Position numbers and translations under genes: made by a program. From contig NZ_NOKT01000009.1 in the NCBI RefSeq assembly GCF_002237655.1, positions 124,001-188,000 of the forward strand: a DNA stretch of 64,000 nt. The letters run 5' to 3'. The notes beneath the pieces were generated by a model that was not told where the DNA came from, searched no databases, and was given only the letters and a program-made list of their open reading frames with translations. Source of the DNA: Streptomyces sp. XY006 (GTDB lineage: Bacteria > Actinomycetota > Actinomycetes > Streptomycetales > Streptomycetaceae). Below, in pieces: positions 17,018 through 25,816 of the stretch. Within the stretch, counting starts at the first letter, position 1, and each line of letters starts with the position of its first letter.

Positions 17018-17893
17018 GTGCTGACCGGAGTCCGAGAACAATTGGGCCGGGCCCTGTTCCGACGCGTCGCGGGACCCGGCGGGCCCGAGACACGTGCCCG
17101 CATCCACCACACGCCCGGGCCGCGCTGGTTCGGGCCCGACCGGCCGATCCGCGCAGTGCACGGCGACGCCTCGATGTTCATCGGCGGGCTGACCGCGCTG
17201 CTGCTGCAGTCCCTGCACCCCCTGGCGATGGCGGCGGTCGCCGGGCACTCCGGCTACCGCGGCGACCCGTGGGGCCGCCTGCAGCGCACCAGCACCTTCC
17301 TGGCCGTCACCACCTACGGCACCGCCGAGGACGCCCGGCGGGCCGTCGACCACGTGCGCGGCATCCACGAACGGATCCGCGGCACGACCCCCGAGGGCGA
17401 GCCGTACCACGCGGCCGACCCGCACCTGCTCGCCTGGGTGCACGCCGCCGAGACGGACAGCTTCCTGCGCGCCCACGAACGCTACGGTGCCCGGCCGCTG
17501 GACGCCGCCGGCTACGACGCCTACGTCGCGGACACCGCCCGCGTCGCCGCGGCCCTGGGCGCCGAGGACCCGCCGCGCGACCGCCGCGAGCTGGCCGAGC
17601 GGCTGGCCGCGTACCGGCCCGAACTGCGGGCCACGCCCGAGGCGCGGGCCGCCGCCCGCTTCCTGCTCTTCCAGCCGCCGCTGCCCCTGGCGGCGCGGCC
17701 GTTCTACGGCGGCCTGGCCGCCAACGCCGTCACGCTGCTGCCGCCCTGGGCGCGCGGCATGCTGTGGCTGCCGCGGGTGCCGGTCGTCGAGTCCCTCGCC
17801 GTCCGCCCCACCGGGCAGGCCCTGACCCGGACCATCCGCTGGGCGATGGCCCCCGGCCGGGAGGCGTCAGGGCTGCCACCCCAGCGCGCGTGA
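17018..17893 (+). CDS. Oxygenase MpaB family protein (DUF2236)
   Basis: A 291-residue protein with the family core GPRWFGPDRPIRAVHGDASMFIGGLTALLLQSLHPLAMAAVAGHSGYRGDPWGRLQRT (17 residues in, read in sections) and HAADPHLLAWVHAAETDSFL. DUF2236 includes the fungal MpaB oxygenase and the rubber-cleaving Lcp enzymes; His residues of this core bind heme in Lcp. GTG 17018 is used because GGGAAGGGAGG precedes it. Last gene of the SRPBCC-FAD-SDR operon. It overlaps the convergent IclR gene by 27 bases. Likely an oxidative step on an isoprenoid or other lipid, by inference. Confidence 0.85.
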   Translation: MLTGVREQLGRALFRRVAGPGGPETRARIHHTPGPRWFGPDRPIRAVHGDASMFIGGLTALLLQSLHPLAMAAVAGHSGYRGDPWGRLQRTSTFLAVTTYGTAEDARRAVDHVRGIHERIRGTTPEGEPYHAADPHLLAWVHAAETDSFLRAHERYGARPLDAAGYDAYVADTARVAAALGAEDPPRDRRELAERLAAYRPELRATPEARAAARFLLFQPPLPLAARPFYGGLAANAVTLLPPWARGMLWLPRVPVVESLAVRPTGQALTRTIRWAMAPGREASGLPPQRA

Positions 17894-18610
17894 GATCCCC
17901 CGCGCCGCCAGCCGCACCGCCGGGACCAGCACCGGGACCTGGGCGTCCGCGTACGGCACGACCACGGACACGGCGGCGGTGACCGTACCGTCCGCTCCGC
18001 GCACCGGTGCGGCCACCGACAGGGCGTCCTCGGTGACCTGACGGTCGCTCACCGCGACACCCGACCGCCGCACCTCGGCCAGCACCCGCCGCAGCCGCGC
18101 CGGGTCGGTGATCGTGTACGGGGTGAAGGAGGCGAGGTCCCCGGCGCAGTACGCGTCCTGGAGTTCCGCACCGCCGTGGGCCAGCAGGGCCAGTCCCACG
18201 CCGGTGGCGTGCAGGGGCCAGCGGGCGCCGACGCGGATGTGCACCCCGACCGCGGACCGCCCCGAGAGCCACTCGGTGTAGACGACGTCCCGGCCGTCCC
18301 GCACGGCCAGTTGCACGTTCTCGTGCGTGGCCTCGTACAGGTCCTCCAGGTACGGCAGGGCGATCTGCCGCAGGGCGAGTCCGCGCGGGGCCAGCGCGGC
18401 GAGCTCCCACAGCCGCAGCCCCACGTGGTAGACGCCGGAGTCGTCCCGCTCCAGGGCGCCCCACTCGGTGAGCGCCCCGACCAGCCGGTGCGTGGTGGTC
18501 AGGCTCAGCCCGGCCCGCCGGCTGATGTCCGTCAGGCACAGGGCCGGATGCTCGTGGTCGAAGGCCGCGAGCACGGACAGCAGCCGGCCGGACGCGGTCG
18601 GGGCGGTCAT
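17867..18610 (-). CDS. IclR family transcriptional regulator
   Basis: The 247-residue protein has an N-terminal winged helix (LTDISRRAGLSLTTTHRLVGALTEWGALERD) and the C-terminal IclR ligand domain (GVHIRVGARWPLHATGVGLALLA, GVAVSDRQVTEDALSVAAPV). The start overlaps the stop of the hydrolase gene (ATGA), so it is made as the last gene of the MFS-hydrolase-IclR operon. IclR proteins often control aromatic or carboxylate catabolism, which agrees with the tannase-like hydrolase, the acid transporter and the CoA-ligase cluster nearby. Confidence 0.92.
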   Translation of the reverse strand: MTAPTASGRLLSVLAAFDHEHPALCLTDISRRAGLSLTTTHRLVGALTEWGALERDDSGVYHVGLRLWELAALAPRGLALRQIALPYLEDLYEATHENVQLAVRDGRDVVYTEWLSGRSAVGVHIRVGARWPLHATGVGLALLAHGGAELQDAYCAGDLASFTPYTITDPARLRRVLAEVRRSGVAVSDRQVTEDALSVAAPVRGADGTVTAAVSVVVPYADAQVPVLVPAVRLAARGISRALGWQP

Positions 18611-19980
18611 GGCCGGGCGTCGGACGGGTGGGCGAGGTCGTGGGGACGGGGGTAGGCGGACGGGCGGAAGGGAACGTAGCGCGGCGTCGTCGCCGGATCC
18701 GCCTGCCGGGCACGGGAGTTGAGGGCGCGGGGCGAGGCGTCCCAGCGGCCGGTGTCCAGACGGTGCTCCAGGGTGCGCAGGGCGGCCAGCGTCTCGCCCG
18801 CGGTGAACGTGCAGTGGCCCGGGCCGTCGACGTACGCCTGCCGGAGCAGGGACGCGGAGGCCGCCGCGCCCGCCGCCCGCCGGTGGGCGCTCTCGGCCTG
18901 CACCGGGATCAGCGCGTCTCCGGTCGTGTGGATGTTCAGCTGCGGGTCGGTGAGCCGGCCCGACAGCACGCTGGTGTGCCGCATCCACCGCACGGCCGGC
19001 GGATCGGCGGAGATCCGGGGGGCCCGGTCCAGGGCCGACAGGTCGCTGCGCAAGGACAGTCCCGCCTCCTTGTAGAGCTCGCTCACCTCTTTGTACAGCG
19101 GGGACCGCGCCAGCAGGGCGGAGTAGTCGACTCCGGTGTTCCAGGACGGGTTGCCGCCCGCCCGGGCCTCGGCCTCCTGCCGCCAGCTGAACGCGGGCAG
19201 CTGCAGCAGGCCCCGCACGGCGGTGTACTGATTGGCCTGCTGCGCCTGCCAGTCGGTGGGGCCGGGCTCGGGCTGGGACGGGTCGTTGTGGCCGGGGATG
19301 CCGTGCAGGGCGGCGGCGAGGGCGATACGGGCCCGGCCGTCCGCGGTGCCCTGGGCGGCCTCCACCTTCGAGGTGAGGGACTTGGCCGCGGCGACCGCCT
19401 CCGCCTGGTCCGCGAACCCCGCGAGCCGGATGCCGGAGCCGGGCGCGAGCAGGGTGCGCAGCGCGAACACCGGGTCCAGGGTGCTGTTCCAGTTGGCCAC
19501 GCCGCCCTGCACCAGACCGCACATCGACACCGATCCGTCGAACCGGCCGGCGTGCCGCTCGGCGAGCACGGTGGTGACGAGGCCGCCGTAGGAGGTGCCC
19601 CAGGCGAGGGTGCGCCGGGCCGCTCCGAACCTCTCGGTGAACAGCTCCAGCGTGGCCAGCTGGTCGGGCACGGCCTCGGTGACGGCCCAGCCGGTCGTCG
19701 CGTAGGAGGAGCCGATCAGCGCGTAGCCCTCGGCGAGCAGGGTGTCGCGGGCGGCCGGACTCGGTGTGTTCTGGGCCGGGTTGGGGGCGCCGGCCGGGGT
19801 GTAGCCGTGGCTGTAGAGCAGCACCGTGCCGTTCCAGGACGCCGGTACGTCCATCACGTACGCGGCGCCGGAGGGCAGCCTGCCCTCCAGGCGGGTGTCG
19901 GCGGGGGCGGCGGCCCGCGCGGGCAGGGCGGTCGCGGCCAGGGACAGGCAGGCGGTCAGCAGGGCGAGGCGGATCCTCAA
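18607..19980 (-). CDS. Secreted alpha/beta hydrolase, tannase/feruloyl-esterase-like
   Basis: A 457-residue protein with a Sec signal peptide (MRIRLALLTACLSLAATALPARA, cut near ARA-AAP). The nucleophile elbow is GTSYGG near residue 128 and the catalytic His is probably the one in DGPGHCTFTAGE near 405. The start is a TTG at 19980, overlapping the transporter stop as TTGA, with GGAAGG upstream. It probably releases an acid from an ester or polymer outside the cell. The neighbouring MHS transporter and the CoA-ligase operon would then import and degrade the acid. Exact substrate unknown. Confidence 0.8.
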   Translation of the reverse strand: MRIRLALLTACLSLAATALPARAAAPADTRLEGRLPSGAAYVMDVPASWNGTVLLYSHGYTPAGAPNPAQNTPSPAARDTLLAEGYALIGSSYATTGWAVTEAVPDQLATLELFTERFGAARRTLAWGTSYGGLVTTVLAERHAGRFDGSVSMCGLVQGGVANWNSTLDPVFALRTLLAPGSGIRLAGFADQAEAVAAAKSLTSKVEAAQGTADGRARIALAAALHGIPGHNDPSQPEPGPTDWQAQQANQYTAVRGLLQLPAFSWRQEAEARAGGNPSWNTGVDYSALLARSPLYKEVSELYKEAGLSLRSDLSALDRAPRISADPPAVRWMRHTSVLSGRLTDPQLNIHTTGDALIPVQAESAHRRAAGAAASASLLRQAYVDGPGHCTFTAGETLAALRTLEHRLDTGRWDASPRALNSRARQADPATTPRYVPFRPSAYPRPHDLAHPSDARP

Positions 19981-21323
19981 CGGGGCGTACCTTCCAGGGC
20001 GGGGGCGGTGGCGGGGGAGTCCAGGGCGTCCGTGTGCGTCTCGCGCAGCCGCCACACGGTGACCGCGGTGATCGCGGCGCCCGCGCACAGCAGCAGGGAC
20101 ACGGGCGTGCTGCCGCCGCCCGCTGAGGCGACGAGGCTGCCGGCGATCAGCGGGGAGAACCCGGCGCCGATCAGGGTCGCGCCCTGGTAGCCGAGCGAGG
20201 CGCCGGTGTAGCGGACGCGGGTGCCGAACATCTCGGTGAGCAGGGCGCCGAGCGGCCCGTACATCGTCGACTGGGCGACGCCGTGGCCGAGGGCGAGCGC
20301 GAGGATCAGCAGTCCCGGCGAGCCGGAGTCGACCAGCGCCAGCACGGGGAAGGCGAGCGCGGCGGAGGCGACGGCGCCGACGAGGACGACGGGCCTGCGG
20401 CCGACCCGGTCCGACAGCGCGGACGCGGCGGGCAGCACGGCGAGGGCCACGCAGGACGCGACGGTCACCGCGGTCAGCACCTGCGGGCGGGTGTACCCCT
20501 GGTCGACGGCGTAGGAGATCATGAAGCTGGTCAGCAGGGACTGGGCGGTGAAGGCGCCGATGCCGACACAGGCGGCCAGCAGCACGGGCTTCGGGCGGCG
20601 CAGCACCTCCAGGATCGGCGGCCGGTCCACCGGCTGCTTGCGCACCCGCGCGAACAGCGGGCTCTCGGCGACCCTGAGCCGGACGAACAGCCCGACGGCC
20701 AGCAGCACGATGCTCAGCAGGAACGGCACGCGCCAGCCCCAGGAACGGAACTCCTCGTCCGGCAGGGCCGCGACGAGGGTGACGACACCGGCCGACAGCA
20801 CGGACCCGAGCGGGGCGCCGAGCTGCGTGAAGCTGGACCACAGCCCGCGCCGGGAGCCCCGCGCGTGCTCGGCGTGCTCGACGACCATCAGCATGGCGCC
20901 GCCCCACTCGCCGCCGATCGCCAGGCCCTGCACCACGCGCAGGGCGACCAGCAGCACCGGCGCCCAGACGCCGATCGCGTCGTAGGTCGGCAGCAGGCCG
21001 ATCAGGAAGCTGCCCGCGCCCATCAGCACCATGGTCAGCAGCATCATCGACTTGCGGCCGAGCCGGTCGCCGAAGTGCCCGAAGACGATGCCGCCGAGCG
21101 GGCGGGCGAGATAGCCGGCGGCGAAGGTGCCGAAGGCCGCGATCGTGCCGACCGCCGGGTCGGCCCGGGGGAAGAACAGGTCGCCGAAGACGAGCGCGGC
21201 GACCGTGCCGTAGACGAGGAAGTCGTAGAACTCGACGGTGGTGCCGAGCAGGCCGGAGACGGCGACGCGGCGCAACTGCCGTTGATCGGGGGCTGGCTGG
21301 GCCGCTGACGGGGATGACTGCAC
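19977..21323 (-). CDS. MFS transporter, metabolite:H+ symporter (MHS) family
   Basis: A 448-residue, 12-segment permease. MHS features are VEFYDFLVYGTVAALVFGDLFFP in the first helix, the loop motif GHFGDRLGRKSMM, and GGEWGGAMLMVVEHA. The family (ShiA, ProP, citrate and dicarboxylate/aromatic-acid permeases) imports organic acids with protons. I chose GTG 21323 because AGGGAG sits 6 bases ahead; upstream in-frame ATGs at 21371 and 21389 lack a site. Coupled by TTGA to the secreted hydrolase gene, so it likely takes up the acid that enzyme frees. Confidence 0.92.
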   Translation of the reverse strand: MQSSPSAAQPAPDQRQLRRVAVSGLLGTTVEFYDFLVYGTVAALVFGDLFFPRADPAVGTIAAFGTFAAGYLARPLGGIVFGHFGDRLGRKSMMLLTMVLMGAGSFLIGLLPTYDAIGVWAPVLLVALRVVQGLAIGGEWGGAMLMVVEHAEHARGSRRGLWSSFTQLGAPLGSVLSAGVVTLVAALPDEEFRSWGWRVPFLLSIVLLAVGLFVRLRVAESPLFARVRKQPVDRPPILEVLRRPKPVLLAACVGIGAFTAQSLLTSFMISYAVDQGYTRPQVLTAVTVASCVALAVLPAASALSDRVGRRPVVLVGAVASAALAFPVLALVDSGSPGLLILALALGHGVAQSTMYGPLGALLTEMFGTRVRYTGASLGYQGATLIGAGFSPLIAGSLVASAGGGSTPVSLLLCAGAAITAVTVWRLRETHTDALDSPATAPALEGTPR

Positions 21324-21403
21324 GGTGGGCTCCCTGGGGACGGGGCGCGGTTGGTCCGTGAAGTTATGCATCTCTCGTGCAGCCGTCAATCATTTGCACA
21401 ACA

Positions 21404-21922
21404 TCAGTTGAGGCCGTCCTCGGCGATGCGCAGCAGCAGCGCGTGCAGGGTCTCCCGTTCGGCCGGGTCCAGCGGGCCCAGCAGTTCGCCGGTCACCCGC
21501 AGACCGGCCTCGTCGGTGTCGCGGAGGAAGCCGCTGCCCCTCTCGGTCAGGACGACGATCCGGCTGCGGCGGTCGTCGGGGGAGGGGCGGCGCTCGGCGA
21601 AGCCCAGCTTCTCCAGGTCGTCGACCAGGCCGACGATCGCGCTCGGGTCGTAGCCGAGCCGCGTGCTCAACTCGCGCTGCGGGGCGCCGTCGGTGGTGGC
21701 GAGGTAGCGCAGCACCGCGTAGTGGCGCAGGCGCAGGCCCGACTCCTGCAGGCAGGCGTTGAACAACTGCCCGGAGCGCAGGCCCAGGCGGTACAGCAGG
21801 TAGCCCGTGTCGGCGTGCAGCCCCCGCATCCAGGGCTCGTCCGCGTCGATGGGCTTCGGGGTGGCGTTCTGGCGTGTGATGGCGGGCTCCCTGTGCTCGG
21901 TGCGTGCGGCAGATTCCAGCAT
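21404..21922 (-). CDS. MarR family transcriptional regulator
   Basis: A winged-helix protein of about 172 residues: LRLRHYAVLRYLATTDGAPQRELSTRLGYDPSAIVGLVDDLEKLGFAERRPSPDDRRSRIVVLTERG contains the MarR recognition helix and the DDRRSR wing (given in shorter parts). Start codon uncertain: ATG 21922 is used; an upstream ATG at 21961 would place the operator inside the gene. It is divergent from the SDR/amidohydrolase/CoA-ligase operon, and two direct repeats overlap that operon's promoter, so it is probably the repressor, released by an aromatic acid or its CoA thioester. Confidence 0.88.
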   Translation of the reverse strand: MLESAARTEHREPAITRQNATPKPIDADEPWMRGLHADTGYLLYRLGLRSGQLFNACLQESGLRLRHYAVLRYLATTDGAPQRELSTRLGYDPSAIVGLVDDLEKLGFAERRPSPDDRRSRIVVLTERGSGFLRDTDEAGLRVTGELLGPLDPAERETLHALLLRIAEDGLN

Positions 21923-21939
21923 CCCGCAGCCGTGGAACA

Positions 21940-21967
21940 CAACAACTATTGACGTCAACAATTATTG
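21940..21967. promoter_or_regulatory. MarR operator: two direct repeats
   Basis: CAACAACTATTG and CAACAATTATTG (11 of 12 identical), separated by ACGT, so 16 bases centre to centre. Each half is itself nearly an inverted repeat. The A/T-rich block stands out from its surroundings, lies between the divergent marR-type gene and the SDR operon, and overlaps the -35 box below. Confidence 0.75.
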
Positions 21968-21977
21968 CTCTTAGCTT
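21949..21977 (+). promoter_or_regulatory. Promoter of the SDR/amidohydrolase/CoA-ligase operon
   Basis: TTGACG (21949-21954), 17 bases, TAGCTT (21972-21977). Start of transcription would be near 21984, about 50 bases before the GTG of the first gene. The two MarR-type repeats cover the -35 region and part of the spacer. Confidence 0.7.
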
Positions 21978-22034
21978 CGACCCCGCACACCGATCCGTGC
22001 ACCCGCCCCGAACCCCCGTGTGAAGGGACCCCCC

Positions 22035-22952
22035 GTGCCCAGCATCGATCTCTCCGGCCAGGCCGCCGTCGTCACCGGCAGCGGCCGGGGCCTCGGCCTC
22101 GCCTACGCCCACGCCCTGGCCGCCCACGGCGCGTCCGTCGTCGTCAACGACATCGACGAGGCCGTGGCCGCGGCGGCCGTGAAGTCCATCGAGGAGGCGG
22201 GCGGCACGGCCGTCGCCGAGGTCGTCCCGGTCGGCACCTCGCAGGCCGCCGAGCGGCTGGTGAACCGTGCCGTCGAGGAGTTCGGCCGGCTGGACGTCCT
22301 GGTCACCAACGCCGGCATCCTGCGCGACAAGGTGCTGTGGAAGATGTCCGACGAGGACTTCGACGCGGTGCTCACCACCCACCTCAGGGGCACCTTCACC
22401 TGCGCCCGGGCCGCCGCCGTCCGGATGCGCGAGCAGGGCGAGGGCGGCTCGCTGATCCTGGTCGGCTCCCCGGCCGGCCAGCGCGGCAACTTCGGCCAGA
22501 CCAACTACGCCGCCGCCAAGGCCGGCATCGCCGCCATGGCCCGCACCTGGTCGATGGAGCTGGGCCGGGCGGGCATCACCGTCAACGCGATCGTGCCGGT
22601 CGCGGCGACCGCGATGACCGAGACCATCCCCGCCTTCGCCCCGTACGTCGAGGCGATGAGGAACGGCGAGCCGCTGCCCGGCTTCCTGCGCCGGGGCGAG
22701 GGCTTCGGCACCCCCGAGGACTGCGCGGCCCTGGTGCCCTTCCTCGCCTCCGGGGCCGCGCGCGGCGTGACCGGCCAGTGCATCGGCATCGGCGGCGACA
22801 AGGTGGCCCTCTGGTCGCATCCGCAGGAGATCAGGGCGGCCTACGCCGACGGCGGCTGGACCCCCGACGCCCTCGCGGACGCCTGGCCCACCTCGGTCGG
22901 CGCCGAGCTCCAGTCGGTCGGCATCCCGGCGCCCCGGCTCCCGGAGGCGTGA
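22035..22952 (+). CDS. Short-chain dehydrogenase/reductase (catabolic cluster)
   Basis: A 305-residue SDR with VVTGSGRGLGLAYAHALAAHG, VNDID ending the second strand (acidic, favouring NAD), VLVTNAGILRD, and the catalytic NYAAAKAG with Ser in LVGSPAG. It resembles the 3-hydroxyacyl-CoA dehydrogenase domain of multifunctional beta-oxidation enzymes (LRDKVLWKMSDEDFDAV is typical). GTG 22035 is preceded by GAAGGGACC. It overlaps the amidohydrolase by one base. With the MaoC hydratase and CoA ligase it would supply hydratase and dehydrogenase steps of a CoA-thioester degradation route. Confidence 0.88.
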   Translation: MPSIDLSGQAAVVTGSGRGLGLAYAHALAAHGASVVVNDIDEAVAAAAVKSIEEAGGTAVAEVVPVGTSQAAERLVNRAVEEFGRLDVLVTNAGILRDKVLWKMSDEDFDAVLTTHLRGTFTCARAAAVRMREQGEGGSLILVGSPAGQRGNFGQTNYAAAKAGIAAMARTWSMELGRAGITVNAIVPVAATAMTETIPAFAPYVEAMRNGEPLPGFLRRGEGFGTPEDCAALVPFLASGAARGVTGQCIGIGGDKVALWSHPQEIRAAYADGGWTPDALADAWPTSVGAELQSVGIPAPRLPEA

Positions 22953-23848
22953 TGGCCCCCTCCATGAAGGTCGAGGACCTGGTCGCGATCGACGTCCACA
23001 CCCACGCCGAGGTCTCCTCCCGGGGCCACTCCTCCCTCGACGACGACCTGCACGACGCCTCCTCCGCCTACTTCAAGGTCGAGGGCAAGCGGAAGCCGAC
23101 CCTTCAGGAGACGGCCGCCTACTACCGCGAGCGGAACATGGCCGCCGTGATCTTCACGGTGGACGCCGAGTCCGCCACCGGCACCCCGCCCGTCCCGAAC
23201 GAGGAGGTCGCCGAGGCGGCCGCCGCCAACGCCGACGTCCTCATCCCGTTCGCCTCCGTCGACCCCTTCCGCGGCAGGGCGGGCGTGCGGCAGGCCCGGC
23301 GGCTGGTCGAGGAGTACGGCGTGAAGGGCTTCAAGTTCCACCCCAGCATCCAGGGGTTCTTCCCCAACGACCGCGCGGTGGCCTACGGCCTGTACGAGGT
23401 GATCGAGGAGACCGGCGCGATCGCCCTCTTCCACACCGGGCAGACCGGCATCGGCGCCGGTGTCCCCGGCGGGGGCGGGATCCGGCTGAAGTACTCCAAC
23501 CCGCTCCATGTGGACGACGTGGCGGCCGACTTCCCGCATCTGAAGATCATCCTGGCGCACCCCTCCTTCCCCTGGCAGGACGAGGCCCTGGCCGTGGCCA
23601 CGCACAAGCCGGGCGTGCACATCGACCTGTCCGGCTGGTCGCCGAAGTACTTCCCGCCGCAGCTCGTGCAGTACGCCAACACCCTGCTCAAGGACAAGGT
23701 CCTCTTCGGCTCCGACTTCCCCGTCCTCACCCCCGACCGCTGGCTCGCCGACTTCGGCAAGCTGACGATCAAGGAGGAGGTCCGGCCGAAGATCCTCAAG
23801 GAGAACGCCGCCCGCCTGCTCGGGCTGGCCACACCGCGAGGGGCGTGA
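22952..23848 (+). CDS. Amidohydrolase (TIM-barrel) family protein
   Basis: The 298-residue protein has the metal-binding start AIDVHTHAE, later FKFHPSIQGF, ALFHTGQTG, ILAHPSFPW and the last-strand Asp in LFGSDFPVLTP, which is the order of the amidohydrolase_2 family. Members act as decarboxylases (ACMSD, gamma-resorcylate) or lactone/ring hydrolases in aromatic catabolism. The ATG overlaps the SDR stop (TGATG). In this operon it may decarboxylate or open the ring of an aromatic acid before or after CoA activation; the reaction cannot be fixed from sequence. Confidence 0.88.
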   Translation: MAPSMKVEDLVAIDVHTHAEVSSRGHSSLDDDLHDASSAYFKVEGKRKPTLQETAAYYRERNMAAVIFTVDAESATGTPPVPNEEVAEAAAANADVLIPFASVDPFRGRAGVRQARRLVEEYGVKGFKFHPSIQGFFPNDRAVAYGLYEVIEETGAIALFHTGQTGIGAGVPGGGGIRLKYSNPLHVDDVAADFPHLKIILAHPSFPWQDEALAVATHKPGVHIDLSGWSPKYFPPQLVQYANTLLKDKVLFGSDFPVLTPDRWLADFGKLTIKEEVRPKILKENAARLLGLATPRGA

Positions 23849-23849
23849 G

Positions 23850-25352
23850 ATGCGCAACGAGGGACTCGGGTCGTGGCCCGCCCGCCGGGCCCGCAAGACC
23901 CCGCACCGCACCGCCCTGGTCCACGGCGGGCACACCGTCGACTACGGCACCCTGCACACCCGCACCACGCGCCTGGCCCACGCCCTGCGCGCCCGGGGCC
24001 TGCGCCGCGGCGACCGCATCGCCTACCTCGGCCCGAACCACCCCTCCTACCTGGAGACGCTGTTCGCGGCCGGCGTCCTCGGCGCGGTCTTCGTCCCGCT
24101 CAACATCCGCCTCGCCGGACCGGAGATCGCCTACCAGCTCGCCGACTCCGGAGCGAAGGCCCTCGTGTACGGCCCCTCCCACGCCGGCCTGGTCGCGGGC
24201 CTGCCCGGCAGCACGGATGTCCGCCTCTACCTGGAGACCGGCCCGGAGTACGAGGCGGCCCTCGCCGAGGCGTCCGGGGAGCCGGTCGACGAACCCGTCG
24301 GCCCTGACGACACCTGCCTCATCATGTACACCTCGGGCACGACCGGACGTCCCAAGGGCGCCATGCTCACCCACGGCAACCTCACCTGGAACGCGGTCAA
24401 CGTCCTCGTCGACACCGACCTGATCGCCGACGAACGCGCCCTGGTCTCCGCCCCGCTGTTCCACACGGCGGGCCTGAACATGCTGACCCTGCCGGTCCTG
24501 CTGAAGGGCGGCACCTGCGTCCTGGTCGAGTCCTTCGACCCGGACGCCACCTTCGACCTGATCGAACGGCACCGGATCACCTTCATGTTCGGTGTGCCGA
24601 CGATGTTCGACCAGATGGCCCGGCACCCGCGCTGGCCGGACGCCGACCTGTCCTCGCTGCGCATCCTGACCTGCGGCGGCTCCCCGGTCCCGACCCCGCT
24701 GATCGCGGCGTACCAGGAACGCGGCCTGACCTTCCTCCAGGGCTACGGCATGACGGAGGCCGCCCCCGGCACGCTGTTCCTGGACGCCGAGCACGCCGTC
24801 ACCAAGGCGGGTTCGGCGGGCGTGCCGCACTTCTTCAGCGACGTCCGCGTCGTCCGGCCGGACCTGACACCGGTCGGCGCCGGCGAGGTCGGGGAGGTGG
24901 TGGTGCGCGGACCGCACGTGATGCCCGGCTACTGGGGGCTGCCCGAGGAGACGGCCGCGTCCTTCGCCGACGGCTGGTTTCGCAGCGGCGACGCCGCCCG
25001 CATCGACGAGGACGGCTACGTCCACATCGTCGACCGCCTCAAGGACATGATCATCTCCGGCGGCGAGAACGTCTACCCCGCCGAGATCGAGGACCGGCTC
25101 CTCGCCCACCCCGGCATCGCCGAGTGCGCGGTGATCGGCGTGCCCGACGACACGTGGGGCGAGGTGCCGCGCGCGGTCGTCGTCCCCCGCGAGGGCACCG
25201 AGCTCGACCCCGGCGAGGTGCTCGCCTCCCTCGCCGGGCGCCTCGCCAAGTACAAGATCCCGAAGTCGGTGGTCCTCGCGGACGCCCTCCCGCGCACCGC
25301 CTCCGGAAAACTCCTCAAGTCCCGCCTCCGTGACCGCTACGGCAACCGGTAA
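23850..25352 (+). CDS. Acyl-CoA synthetase (AMP-forming), FadD-like
   Basis: The 500-residue ANL enzyme shows the P-loop LIMYTSGTTGRPKGAMLTHG, the GYGMTEAAPG motif, the A8 hinge DRLKDMIISGGENVYPAEIE and the catalytic lysine in RTASGKLLKSRL. It adenylates a carboxylic acid and forms the CoA thioester. It starts one base after the amidohydrolase stop. Length and motifs fit medium/long-chain or aryl-CoA ligases; the substrate is not predictable, but the nearby esterase, organic-acid transporter, MarR and PaaX regulators favour an aryl or arylalkyl acid. Confidence 0.93.
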   Translation: MRNEGLGSWPARRARKTPHRTALVHGGHTVDYGTLHTRTTRLAHALRARGLRRGDRIAYLGPNHPSYLETLFAAGVLGAVFVPLNIRLAGPEIAYQLADSGAKALVYGPSHAGLVAGLPGSTDVRLYLETGPEYEAALAEASGEPVDEPVGPDDTCLIMYTSGTTGRPKGAMLTHGNLTWNAVNVLVDTDLIADERALVSAPLFHTAGLNMLTLPVLLKGGTCVLVESFDPDATFDLIERHRITFMFGVPTMFDQMARHPRWPDADLSSLRILTCGGSPVPTPLIAAYQERGLTFLQGYGMTEAAPGTLFLDAEHAVTKAGSAGVPHFFSDVRVVRPDLTPVGAGEVGEVVVRGPHVMPGYWGLPEETAASFADGWFRSGDAARIDEDGYVHIVDRLKDMIISGGENVYPAEIEDRLLAHPGIAECAVIGVPDDTWGEVPRAVVVPREGTELDPGEVLASLAGRLAKYKIPKSVVLADALPRTASGKLLKSRLRDRYGNR

Positions 25353-25360
25353 GGAACCGC

Positions 25361-25816
25361 ATGAGCATCACCGTCAACGGCCTCGACGAACTGAAGAAGC
25401 TCGCCGGCGGCGACCTCGGCACCAGCGAGTGGATCGAGGTCACGCAGCAGCGCATCGACACCTTCGCCGACGCCACGGGCGACCACCAGTGGATCCACGT
25501 CGACCCCGAGCGCGCCAAGGAGGGCCCCTTCGGCGCCCCCATCGCGCACGGCTACCTCACGCTCTCCCTGTTCATCCCGCTGTTCACCGAGCTGCTGGAC
25601 GTCCGGGGCGTGACGACGAAGGTCAACTACGGTCTGAACAAGGTGCGTTTCCCGTCCCCCGTGAAGGCGGGCTCCCGCATCCGCCTGACGGCGCGGCTCG
25701 CCGAGGTCGAGGACGTGCCGGGCGGTGTGCAGATCACGGTCGAGGGGACCATCGAGATCGAGGGCGGCGCCAAGCCGGCGGCGGTGCTGCAGAGCCTGTC
25801 GCGGTTCTACGCCTGA
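25361..25816 (+). CDS. MaoC family dehydratase
   Basis: A 151-residue hot-dog-fold protein with the hydratase-2 motif GDHQWIHVDPERAKEGPFGAPIAHGYLTLSL, split here as DHQWIHVD and FGAPIAHGYLTL; Asp and His of that motif are catalytic in R-specific enoyl-CoA hydratases. Last gene of the MarR-controlled operon, 8 bases after the CoA ligase. It would hydrate an enoyl-CoA made from the activated acid. It overlaps the end of the convergent PaaX gene by 10 bases. Confidence 0.93.
   Translation: MSITVNGLDELKKLAGGDLGTSEWIEVTQQRIDTFADATGDHQWIHVDPERAKEGPFGAPIAHGYLTLSLFIPLFTELLDVRGVTTKVNYGLNKVRFPSPVKAGSRIRLTARLAEVEDVPGGVQITVEGTIEIEGGAKPAAVLQSLSRFYA

Noticed and set aside
21895..21915. An ATC start for the MarR gene behind AGGGAG
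   Set aside because: AGGGAG is 6 bases before ATC in frame, like the site of the transporter gene, but ATC starts are very rare; ATG 21922 is kept with low certainty.
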